Assembly: GCA_946902875.1 (NCBI GenBank)
Contig: OX336348.1
Span: 16,455,741-16,519,740 of the forward strand
Source: Nematopogon swammerdamellus
Lineage: Eukaryota; Arthropoda; Insecta; Lepidoptera; Adelidae
Length of the DNA: 64,000 nucleotides
Direction of reading: 5' to 3'
In this document: positions 9,336 through 19,012 of the stretch, piece by piece
How positions within the stretch are numbered: position 1 is the stretch's first letter
How the letters are laid out: each line of letters begins with the position of its first letter
Notes under the pieces: model-generated
Told to the model about the DNA's origin: nothing
What the model saw: only the letters and a program-made list of their open reading frames with translations
Databases searched by the model: none
Made by a program: the position numbers and the translations under genes

Positions 9336-10685
9336 AAAAAGAGAAGAAATAAAAAAAGAAAAAGAAAAAGATCATATGAACGAGGATAGTGATAAAAACT
9401 ACACTTCTAAGGAGGTGAAAAATAAAACAAACAAATGTTAAATAAAGAATGATGGGCACTTTTGTATGAAGTGTGGCTTCTTTATATCGAATAGTTCCAA
9501 TACCGATGCAATGTATACCAAATGAAAGCTTATCATTTATGTTCCAATTTTCGTTATCGCAACAGGGCTGTAAAGTACCGGAGATGCGAAATATCTGCCT
9601 TACAAACCTACAGTTAAGTCAATGGGGTAATTACGTAAAAAATAAAAAAGAGCAAAAAAAATTTTTTTTTTTTATATTTCCATGTAAGTACACATAATAT
9701 TTACAGTAATGACATCAATAAATCCAATGAAAAATAAAAGAGCTAACACTTTTAATTAAGTAATAAAATAATCACTGAGAAAAATTATTATTGTTATACA
9801 GTTAAAGCTTTGTCAGCCTCGTTAGCTCAGTCACCGAGTGAAGACCAAGGTTCTAAGGAGCGTGCAAAATATTTACCTATTTTAGTAGGGTTGGCATTGG
9901 AGGTTAAAATTAAATAAACAAAATGTTTACACTTTTTTTATTAAATGCCTTCGATAAAATATTTTTATGTTAACATATTATTTAGTAATTTTGTGAAGAA
10001 GTGACGTCATGCGACGGAAATGTGTTAGACATAGTGATGGAAATTAACGCTAATAATTCAACTGCTAACACAATGTCCTTAGCATGCGAAGATTAACAGC
10101 TCTTCTCCTCTCTTCTCTCTCTGTTCTCTCTCCTCTTTCGCCCGGAACTCACACGCGATTAGACGTATTTGATGTTGAAATTAAGTTTAAATTGTATAAA
10201 AAGTTGATATTTGCAAACAAAATTCAATACAAATAATAGGATTGCAGATGGAAGAAGAGATCACTTGGTGAGACAAACCAACACAACCATATACTCTCCA
10301 CACATACGCAGTTGGACAGTAAGGAAATACGGAACACCTTCAACCATCTTCTGCTCGCCTGGTACCTGAGAGAGAGTAATCGCCGTCACTCTCGCCCCCC
10401 TCCCCCTCACTAAGTGCGTGAACCTGCAACTACTTCGCCCTCAGTTCGCCTAGTGCATGGCGGAAACCTACAATAACAATACAATACCAGGGCTCACGCA
10501 CTCTATGTACTTGCGCGCGATAATTACCTACCGCCCGCCGGGCCGCCGGCGACCCATAATTCATTGGGCTGCCGACAGCCGCGTGGAGCTAACCTACTCG
10601 AGCGCGCGCTCACGCTACTGCTTCGTACGGTCGTACCTACCTATATCCAAAGAGATTCTTTGCCTATATCTTAATTCAAGTTGAC
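9336..10685. other. No gene seen
   Basis: A-rich tracts to 9430, then AT-rich sequence, then a more GC-rich stretch from 10250 with pyrimidine runs (CTCTTCTCTCTCTG). No domain, tRNA or complete TIR is recognisable. The part from 10250 could be the 5' region of whatever carried the THAP fragment, but nothing proves it. Confidence 0.5.
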
Positions 10686-10796
10686 ATGGCTTCTGTTAAT
10701 AGTGGCAGTTTATGTGCAGTAGATGGATGTAAATCCAGCAAAAGGAGAGATAAAAATCTTTCTTTTTTCCATTTACCTGCTGATGAAGAAATTTGA
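10686..10796 (+). pseudogene. THAP zinc-finger N-terminal fragment (36 codons)
   Basis: ATG at 10686 opens a short frame, MASVNSGSLCAVDGCKSSKR and on through NLSFFHLPADEEI, ending at TGA 10794-10796. CX4C followed by SFF(H/R)(L/F)P is the start of the THAP C2CH DNA-binding domain, found in P-element-type transposases and in host regulators. The rest of the domain (the CX2H half and AVPTIF) is not seen downstream. The fragment is therefore truncated or the first exon of a lost gene. Clear homology by eye, function gone or unknown. Confidence 0.72.
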
Positions 10797-10829
10797 GTAT
10801 ATTGTTTTTGTTGAGCAATAATTATTCTA

Positions 10830-11045
10830 AAAAACCGGACAAGTGCGAGTCGGACTCGCACACGAAGGGTTCCGTATCATCGTACAAGATTTAACACTAT
10901 GTGCATACTTTATTTTTTATATTTTTACTATTTGTTGTTATAGCGGTAATAGAAATACAGCCCGCTGACAGACGGACGGACAGACGGACGACGGCGGGGC
11001 TTAGTAATAGGGTCCCGTTGGCACCCTTTAGGTACGGAACACGGA
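10830..11045. mobile_element. Dispersed lepidopteran repeat (CCGG-CAAGTGCGAGTCGGAC family)
   Basis: Begins AAAACCGGACAAGTGCGAGT, then GAAGGGTTCCGTA, an ACGGACAGACGG tract and GGGTCCCGTTGGCACC. A related opening is at 35256, and related internal pieces are at 49930 and 53560. Non-coding. Probably part of a non-autonomous element. Confidence 0.6.
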
Positions 11046-11249
11046 AATAGGTATTTTGGTTTATGTTGTGTTTCGCTTGAGTTTCGGTATGTTCGATATA
11101 TCTGTCTGTTTGTTTGTCTATCACAGTCACTTTACAATTTGTGTGCATACAGCTGACATTTTGTAGTTGTTGAGGCAATTGTAAGACTACGTACGACGCA
11201 ACGGAACGGAAAATAACGTCCGTGAAGATGGGAAAATTAGAAAATAGGG

Positions 11250-11316
11250 GGGGGGGGGTCTGGTTTGTAGAAGTTACACGTGACGTAGGAGGGGGGAGGG
11301 GGGGGGGGGGGGGGGA
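11250..11316 (+). repeat. Poly-G tracts
   Basis: Runs of about ten and more than fifteen G within 70 bases. They are potential quadruplex-forming and make long proline-rich artefact frames on the minus strand. Confidence 0.9.
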
Positions 11317-12269
11317 GTTTGACCAAACTGACATCATTCTTACAAATAAGAATAATCCCAAAATATGACATATTAATTCTAACTGTGCACGCGCGGCGCG
11401 CGACACTTTGAAGAAAGCTAGCGGCATGTGCTAGCGGCGCGTAGCGGTATGCGGTTCGCTTGTCGGCTTCCTTTGACTCTTTTAGTTGGTGCGCCGCGCC
11501 ATGCCGCCGCAACACGCCGCCGCCGCCGCGCGCCGTTCAGTCTAATAAGACCGACACGTGCGGTCCGCACTTTCATCTGCTTTAAAGCAAACGTCTCCTT
11601 ATATAATAAGTCCTCCTTCTGCCAAGCAGAAAGGTGTATGTAAAGGTCGACTGGAAGTAATTTCCGCCGGCAATAAGTCCGGATTCGCTTGGCAGATGTA
11701 TTTTTAATCTATACTGAATAAAATCAGTTAGATAAGCATGCGTACAGGTAACAATAATAACATTACAGGGGGGTAGTAGGTAGGTAGGTAGGATTACCTG
11801 AAGTATTTTCGGGCTGAACTAATTTCTTCCTCTAATATATTTTAACGAGGGCGAAGCCGCGGGCATAAGTTAGTAGTAGCCTATATGTTAAACCAAAAAA
11901 AAAGATAGGTACCTATCTAACAGTAAAAAAACATTTTTAAATCTGTGCTGTAGCTCGCCAACAAACATTCACACATATTTCCTCTTTACAATATAATGCA
12001 TTGATATTTTTATCGAAAGTAGCAGCCCTAGCCTCACCGAGTTTGCATCAAGGCCCCGCGTCCGCGCGCAGCTGCAAAGCAATAATCACTTTACGCTCTT
12101 TCGTTTAGGTACATTTTCGCACGCAGCGACTGGCGACGCAAAAGTTTAGGCTATTAAAGCCGAAGGTATTGAACTTTTTCTATGGAGAGATTCATCTGTT
12201 ACGAAGTAACTATTAAGTAATCTGTGACAATACCTTGTACAGTGTTGAACTAACTTCGCCTCAATCTCC
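11317..12269. other. No gene; Helitron-like end near 11850
   Basis: Mixed GC-rich and AT-rich non-coding sequence. GAGGGCGAAGCCGCGGGCA at about 11847 resembles the hairpin and tail of the Helitron-like ends at 25351 and 56125. No coding evidence. Confidence 0.45.
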
Positions 12270-14044
12270 GAATAAAACATTTGAACTGTGTATCCTCAAC
12301 CATATGCGTCCCTAGTAAACAAAACTTGCATAAAGTGGACTGAAAGACAGATACCGCGGACCACAGTCCACACACAACACCTCTCGCTACTTACTACTAT
12401 CCTGGTACAGTGAACTCAACCTACACAATATGCTCTCGTCGTCGCCTTCCAAAGCAACTCCCCCCCCCCCCCCCCGCACTACTCCTCCGATTCAGACCTA
12501 CTTCGCCACAATGATCAAAACACGTCTATGCAACGTATCACTCTGAGACCAAAACGACAAAGGCCTGAAGATGCTGAAGTGATGAAAGAAATAAGATCGT
12601 TTAGGGCTGAAATGTTTGATAAGCTTGAAACCTGGAAGCGGGAGCAGGACTCTGCCCTTCGGTCATTGAGAAACGATATAGCGGAAGTTAAAAACCAAAA
12701 CGCTGAAATAAGGAAAACAAATGCGGAAATAGAAAACCAGCATGAGGACTTCAAAAAGAGAATAAAACAACTAGAAATCGATAAGAATAAAAACCAAGTC
12801 TACATACAAAACATCGAAGAAAAACTCGAATCCATGGAAGCAAGCATGAAAACGGCGTGCGTTAAAGTGCGAAACATTCCTGCTCAGCTGCACGAAGACC
12901 TGCAGGGAGTCATAATTAAAATGTGCCAAGTCATCCAAGTCGAACTGCAGCCAACAAACATCCGCAACATCTATCGCCCAAAGGGAAAGAATGGCGTCTC
13001 GAAGACTGTGCACGTGGAACTATTCACGCCGCTACTTAAAGAAAAGGTCCTGTTAGCGCTAAAAAAATTCAACCAAAAAAACAGAGAAAATAAACTAAAC
13101 GGCGAACACATCGGCTTCAGCGGCTGCAAGGCACCTATCTACATGTCGGAGGGCCTCCCCGCCGCGGCGCGCCGGCTGTTCTTCCTCGCTCGAGAGTTTG
13201 CTAAGAGACACGAATACAAGTACTGCTGGACGAAACACGGGAAAGTCTTCCTGCTAAAATCAGAAAACAGCCAATACATCCCAGTAAAATCCGAAACACA
13301 GCTGCAAGAACTCGCCGAATGACTTTTACTGTCTCTAAATATTTACGAAATAAGTGATATATCTCTAAGCAGCCTGAAACATAATAAAATACTTTTGTCA
13401 ATTCGATTTTTTGCTTAAAACTTAAATGACGAACCTAAGTGTATCTTGTGTACCTACAGATGATGAAGAAATAAATAAATAAATAAAATAAAATTTATGG
13501 AAAATTAAATCTCAACTATATCAAAACACTCCGAACTCACACTCTCTGTTACAAACTACTGCTAAACAACCAGATCTACATAAATACCTACTTAAAACAA
13601 AACCAAATTAAATGCTACAAAATCTCGACCCACCCATTACTACTTAAATATACGCTGCAAAAACCAATCTACTACAAAACTCATGTTCTCTTTCATGTTC
13701 ACAACACACAGTTCACAAAACTAAATAATTATGCTCGAAAAATACTGTCACATCTTACATCAATAATTATTATGATGATCGAAACCAAAATATCTCAACT
13801 ACTAACTCAAGTACATCGCAAACTAAAAACAAAACCAGAGTCACTACCAGGGCCGCATGCGCCGCGCACATCGCGCTCAAGTGGAAAAGATTAGAGAGTT
13901 TAGAGAGAGAGATTAGAGAGTTGTCCACAAAATAATAAGGTTCAAACTATGCTCCAATATATCAGATCTCGCATAAAAACCGTAACTTCTGTAAACATGA
14001 TTAAACGCCAATTACTCCAATCAATGAAGCATTTCCACTCGACG
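12270..14044 (+). mobile_element. 5' part of a LINE with FP-type ORF1
   Basis: Leader, ORF1 and an A/C-rich inter-ORF spacer. The endonuclease of apparently the same element resumes at about 24360-25354 after a 10.3-kb interruption with inverted ends. The left boundary is a guess; no target duplication was found. Confidence 0.65.
12430..13322 (+). pseudogene. LINE ORF1 with coiled coil and baculovirus-FP-like C-terminal domain, frameshifted in poly-C
   Basis: The long open frame starts at ATG 12528 (MQRITLRPKRQRPED, 264 residues). A probable original start is ATG 12430 (MLSSSPSKATPP). Reading from it, the 16-C run at 12460-12475 puts the frame off by one base. With the other frame HYSSDSDLLRHNDQNTS runs straight into MQRITL. 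Residues 25-110 are a Lys/Glu/Asn-rich coiled coil. Residues 115-180 look like an RNA-binding fold (VRNIP...). The tail APIYMSEGLPAAARRLFFLA, KYCWTKHGKVFL matches the FP25K-type C-terminal domain seen in ORF1 proteins of insect LINEs. The role is RNA binding and oligomerisation of the retrotransposon RNP. Confidence 0.78.
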
Positions 14045-14715
14045 TAATTCCTCTGTCGCTGAATCTTTGCAGTGTGATAAAGTAGGGTTTAAAATACACG
14101 TTTGACAAATTATCTAGGATTTTTGATGTTTGGAAGTTAGGTATTTATACCTAAAGATGAAAATCGCTTATAACTGCTGGTGAAAAATTGCTCCGTCCGA
14201 AGTTCCTTCGGTATATGATATTATATATTAATGAGAGTATATATATAACATTATCTATGAATATTTCGATTTCGAATAGGCAGAAATTTGAAAATACCTA
14301 TTTTGTATCACAACTTCTTCAGAAAAATTGCTCTGTCAATTTTTATTTTATTATATGTCTTAATTTATTTATATATATCGCTTTAGACAAGTATCTAGGA
14401 AATTTTCCTTATCGATCACACCTTTACAGATTTTCGGCAATAATTCGCTGTGAAAAATTGCTCTGTCCAAAATTCTTTCGGAATATGATATTATATATTA
14501 ATAAGAGTATATATATAACATTATCTAGGAAAATTTCGATTTCGAACAGGCAGAAATTTGAAAATACCTATAAAAATTACTCTGTCAATTTTTATTTTTT
14601 TTCATCTCCTAATTTCTTTAAATATATCGCTTTTCACAATTATCTAGGAAATTTTCCTTATCGATCACACCTTTACATATTTTTGGCAATAACCCAAGCA
14701 CTGTGAAAAATTGCT
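14045..14715. repeat. Left long inverted terminal repeat of a 10.3-kb segment
   Basis: Starts TAATTCCTCTGTCGCTGAA and is the reverse complement, with indels, of 23800-24358. Inside the arm a unit of about 270 bp is duplicated, each unit with AAAAATTGCTC(T/C)GTC, TATCTAGGAAA and TCGATCACACCTTTACA. Strongly AT-rich. Apparent frames here are chance. Confidence 0.85.
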
Positions 14716-15244
14716 TCGTCTGTTTTTATTAACTTATTAGACACAGAACATCAAAATATAATATAATTGTATATTATCCAATAAAATTTCTCCATTAAAC
14801 ATGAACTTTCGAGTAGTTTCGAGTATCGCAATATAATAAAACAACGTTTAAAAAGCGCGCGCTCGCACTACACTGAACTCGAGGTGCGGGAGGGCTGCGG
14901 GGAGTGGGGAAGAATAAGCCCGCCCGCCCGCGCGCCAGCAGCTCATCGTCCCGCACCGCGACCGACGAGACGACACGCGAGCGTTGTCGATGCTCGCGGC
15001 TCGCTATTCCGCCCGCCACCTCTGTCGTCCCACTACAACGCCGCTCCGCCGCGCCGTCCTGCCGCCTATGGAACGAAAATGTAGGGCCTATATGGTATTA
15101 GGAACTTTTAAAATTTAACTTTCGTTCTGTAATTTAATTTGTATGACAGTATGTCGAAACAACTTATTAAACATATTTCATGCACGTACAGTCTGTATGT
15201 AAATAAAGTGTATACATTTTTGTAAAAAAACGATTTAAAAAATT
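14716..15244. other. No gene; GC-rich patch 14850-15070
   Basis: An AT-rich stretch, then about 220 bases of GC-rich sequence with open frames on both strands but no recognisable protein, then AT-rich again. Confidence 0.5.
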
Positions 15245-15245
15245 A

Positions 15246-15388
15246 AAAACCGCCTTCAAAAATGTATGAAATAAAAAAAAATCGAACCCTAGAGTTGAAG
15301 GCGGTCGGTTATTTTTGCTTGCTTTAGCACCGCCTTCAACTCTAGGGTTCGATTTTTTTTATTTCATACATTTTTGAAGGCGGTTTTT
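15246..15388. mobile_element. Near-perfect 60-bp inverted repeat (MITE-like)
   Basis: Arms 15246-15305 and 15329-15388 match almost base for base, starting AAAACCGCCTTCAAAAATG and meeting at CTAGAGTTGAAGGCGGT. The loop is 23 bases. Perfect arms suggest a young foldback. The following 15440-15640 is the tail of a dispersed non-coding repeat ending in a TA microsatellite. Confidence 0.9.
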
Positions 15389-15639
15389 ATATTTTTTTTA
15401 ATAGTTTTTTATTTCAGTTTTTTTAGTAATTTTTTGCTATTAATGTACTCGACGGAATCGCTCGGCCTTTGGCTTCGCGAATCCGCCTCGCTTTCCAATC
15501 CGATCTTGATGAAATTGAAATGGGACCACACGGAAAGCACCAGCTTTCAAATAAAAAAAGAATCATCAAAATCGGTTCACTTGGGGACGGAGTCGCGTGT
15601 GTCCGCCTGTAAGTATCTACAGGTATATATATATATATC

Positions 15640-17100
15640 CGCGGATATGGTTCTGCTTGGGGATTTTAATGCCCATCACGAGGAGTGGCTGGGCTCCGGG
15701 AGAACTGACTTCGAGGGGAGAGCCGCCTACGACTTCGCCCTGACGCATGACCTGCCTCAACTGATAGACCAACCTACCAAAGTGCCAGACATGGACGGTC
15801 ATGCACCCTCTCTGCTGGATCTTCTGCTGACGACGAACCCTGCTGGATACAAAGTCACAGTGAGCACTCCTCTTGGCTTCTCTGACCACTGTTTAGTGGG
15901 GTCCACGGTGCCATTTTTGCCTCCTTAGTCTCGTACTGGAGGAATGCGTCCAATTTGGCACTACGTGTCAGCGGATTGGGACGGGATGCGAGAATACATC
16001 ACATCCTACCCATGGAGAGAGCTATGCTTCAGTTCGGATGATCTACACCTCGGATGATCTACACCTTGGCTACGGCATTGGCGCATTCCGGCAGAATGCG
16101 CCAATGCCGTAGCCGAGGTGGTTCTGGGGGGAATGGAGATGTTCATTCCCAGCGCCCTCGTGCGCCTCGGTGGTAAAAGCCAGGCCTGGTACAGCCGCGA
16201 CTGTGGTGAAGCTGTCGCAGCTAATGGCGCAGCTTATCGTGCATGGTCGTGCGCTCGTGCCAGACGCGATCCTAATGTATCCGAACTGAAGAAAGAATAC
16301 AACCGCCTCTCCAGATCCTGCAAGAGGGCTATCGTCAGGGCCAAATTCGAGCATATCGGCAGAGTTGGTGATAGGCTGAACCAGCACCCAACTGGGAGCC
16401 ATGAGTTTTGGTCTCTCGCCAAATCTGTCGTATCGATTTTCTACCGCTCCTCCCTTCCACCTCTACAGTGTCCTGGGGGCTCACTTGCCCACTCCGCAAA
16501 TGTAAATGCTCTCTTTGCGTAGAACTCCACCCTGGACGATGGGGTGCCATCCCCCCATCCATAACTAGGTGTGAGAACTCCATGCCGGAAGTACAGTTCC
16601 GACAACGAACTGTGCGGGCGGAGCTTATCTCCCTAGACACCAGGAAGGCGAGTGGGCCGGATATGATTCCTGCATTGGTGCTGAAACGGTGTGAATTGGT
16701 CTCGATATTGCCAAGGCATTCGAATGGGTTTGGCACAAATCGCTTCTGGGCTAGCTTCCGTCGTACGGACTTCCTTCTGGCCTCTGCGACTGGGTCGCCG
16801 ACTTCCTACATGGGCGTATCATTCAGGTCCTAGTGGACGGTTGCTCTTCGGACGCCCTGTCAGTGAATGCCGGCGTACCGCAGGGATCTGTGTTGTCTTG
16901 TCACCAACACTGTTTCTTCTGCATATCAATGACATGCTGCCACTCGGCAACATAAATTGTTATGCGGATGACAGTACAGCACATGGATCCTATACCAGTG
17001 ACCCTTCAGTCAGACGGGATGTTGTGGATGAAGAGGCGAAGACTTGTGTCTGATCTCAAACAAACGCTTCGGTCTATTTCCGAATGGGGCCGCTGTACGC
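15640..17100 (+). pseudogene. CR1/Jockey-type LINE fragment, internally deleted
   Basis: Same family as the copies at 18948-22870 and 27995-29260. From 15647 it gives the endonuclease C-half (LLGDFNAHHEEWLGS, SLLDLLLTTNP, GFSDHCL). Next come the linker region with several frame breaks and the RT N-terminus (EVQFRQRTVRAEL, ASGPDMIPALVLKRC). A deletion then joins LKRC directly to the DIAKAF region, removing about 500 bp of RT. YADD follows near 16960. Both 5' and 3' ends are lost. It cannot encode a working enzyme. Confidence 0.88.
16062..16120. repeat. Hairpin created inside the LINE fragment
   Basis: 27-base arms 16062-16088 and 16094-16120 with one mismatch and a 5-base loop. The right arm is normal LINE sequence (GCCGAGGTGGTTCTGG follows, as in the sister copy). 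The left arm replaces the normal sequence. A 17-bp direct duplication (CGGATGATCTACACCT) sits just before it. Confidence 0.9.
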
Positions 17101-17400
17101 AACAGTCGTTCTCACCCCGTGGTGTTAGTGGGTGGACTGTAGTTGGGTGGGGATGCGACTGTGCACATGCAATATCACGCCGTCACCGCAGCGGTACTCA
17201 TATTCTGGGTTTGATAGTTTCATAAGGGGTGAAATAGGGTAAATAAGAGACGATTGGGACTTTTACAAGTTTCCCCGAGGCTGGTTTACGCGGCGGCGAC
17301 GGGTGTTGTCTACTGTTATCTATCAGTCAGTTCAGATCTTATTTTGCGCTTCGTGATAGGATTAGTTTGGCGTAGCGTCTGGATCCGTCTGGCTGACTTC
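17101..17400. other. No gene seen
   Basis: Mixed-composition sequence between the LINE fragment and the minisatellite. No family recognised. Confidence 0.5.
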
Positions 17401-17650
17401 GGAAATTCGCTTAGGTGTCGGGCTCCGTCTGGATGGCGTCGGGGAACGCAGGGCAGTATCGGGCTCCGTCGGGATGGCGTCGGGGGACGTTGGGCAGTGT
17501 CGGGCTCCTTCTGAGCTGCGTCGGGATTCGTCGGACTGGCTTCGAGGCTCGCTTAGATGTCAGACCGCGTCTGGATGGCGTCGGGGAAACGCAGGGGCAG
17601 TGTCGGACTCCTTCTGAGCCGCGTCGGGATTCGTCGGCTTGGTTCCAATT
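17401..17650. repeat. 102-bp minisatellite, first block
   Basis: Two to three units with GGATGGCGTCGGGG, GGGCAGTGTCGG and GTCGGGATTCGTCGG. The array resumes at 18102 after an inserted retroposon tail. Confidence 0.88.
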
Positions 17651-18101
17651 GAATTGAACAGGTAATTGTGTGACGTATATGTGTATATGTGTTTAGGTAT
17701 AGGTATAGGTAAGTATGAGTATATGTGTGTGATCGTGTTAGGCTATATGCGTGCGTGTATTAGTAGTAGAATTAGTATTATTTAGTAGTAAGGTATTATA
17801 TAGTCGATTATAAAATTAGTTAAAAATTAGGCATTAGGTTACGGTGTCTGGCTTTTGAACTTGTTATGCAAAATCGTAAAATTGTATAAAATTGTAACTG
17901 TAACACACTTTGTCGACACACTGGACTGGCTTAAAATCAGCGTCGCACACACAGCCTCAGTACTGAGCTGGAGTGTCGCGGCATAGGCTGTGCCAGATCC
18001 TTTTTTCTCTTCACACTCGTAAATGTATATTTAACGACGTAATTTAAATTTAAATAGGGAAAATAAACGTTCTTTCTTTCTTCTTTCTTCTTTCTTTCTT
18101 T
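17651..18101 (+). mobile_element. LINE 3' end inserted in the minisatellite
   Basis: Non-repetitive AT-rich sequence ending GGGAAAATAAACG and a (TTTC)n tract, then straight back into the 102-bp repeat. It looks like a 5'-truncated 3' UTR with AATAAA-type signal and simple tail. No coding part. Confidence 0.6.
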
Positions 18102-18515
18102 CGGAGCTCGCTTAGATGTCGGACTGCGTCTGGATGGCGTCGGGGGAACGCAGGGCAGTGTCGGACTCCTTCTGAGCAGCGTCGGGATTCGTTGGACTAG
18201 CTTTGAGGCTTACTTGGATGTCGGGCTCCGTCTGTATTGTGTCGGGGAACCCCAGGGCAGTGTCGGGCTCTTTCTTAGCAGCGTCGGGATTCGTCGGACT
18301 AGCTTCCGAGCTCACTTAGATGTCGGACTCCGTCTGAATGGCGTCGTGGGAACGCAGGGCAATGTTGGACTCCTTCTGAGTAGCTTCGGGATTCGTCGGA
18401 CTAGCTTCCGAGCTCACGTAGATGTCGGACTGCGTCTGGATGGCGTCGGGGGAACACAGGGAAATGTTGGACTCCTTCTGAGCAGCGTCGGGATTCGTCG
18501 GACTAGCTTCGAGGT
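18102..18515. repeat. 102-bp minisatellite, second block (about four units)
   Basis: The period is 102 bp, a multiple of three, so frames stay open on both strands. The minus strand reads as 34-residue units SEASPTNPDAA(Q/K)KE(P/S)DTAL. No start, splice context or outer domain supports a gene, so it is recorded as a repeat. Confidence 0.88.
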
Positions 18516-18947
18516 GTAGCGCAAAGTGTGTGGTGGTGTGGTACCTCCTACCTGGATGTTGATGTCTCCGCCCGCAGCCGCACCTTCGATAGCTCGGTCC
18601 TTCAGGTGGTGGTCGTCGATCGGCACGGAAACGTCCCGGTGTCCGAGGATCTGCTGAGCCCAGCTACGCACACACTTCGGAAACTACACTCACTATACTT
18701 ATGCCGTATTAGGTCGCAACAAGCCCTGAGAGCCCGCGCCGCGCTCGATCAGGGTGGATTTTATCTTTGCCAGAGCAAAATGTTTGAACAAAACCGCCCG
18801 CTCCCGCTTGTATTTTCGGACGTGTCAGATCACAACAGTCCGTCGCCTAGGCAACCGGACTCTTCTCCTTTCCGCCAGGAGGCGCTGTGTGCTTCTTGCA
18901 TGAAGACCGCTGCAGGTAGAGTCTTGAGGCGAAGAGAATGGAGGAAG
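18516..18947. other. No gene recognised
   Basis: A 159-codon frame crosses it on the plus strand, but it has no domain and runs into the LINE poly-T. Not supported as a gene. Confidence 0.5.
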
Positions 18948-19012
18948 GTTTTTTTTTTAATTTTTTTTTTATTGAAAGCGCGACATATGGCGCCGAGCCA
19001 CCCATAAGGTGT

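Noticed and set aside
9820..9870. tRNA-like A box (TAGCTCAGT) and B box (GGTTCTAAG)
   Set aside because: The boxes are only about 21 bases apart, too close for a tRNA or tRNA-derived SINE head, and no cloverleaf can be drawn.
10897..11515. Proline-rich minus-strand frames of 176 and 92 codons
   Set aside because: They are produced by poly-G tracts and dispersed repeat sequence, without domain or codon bias.
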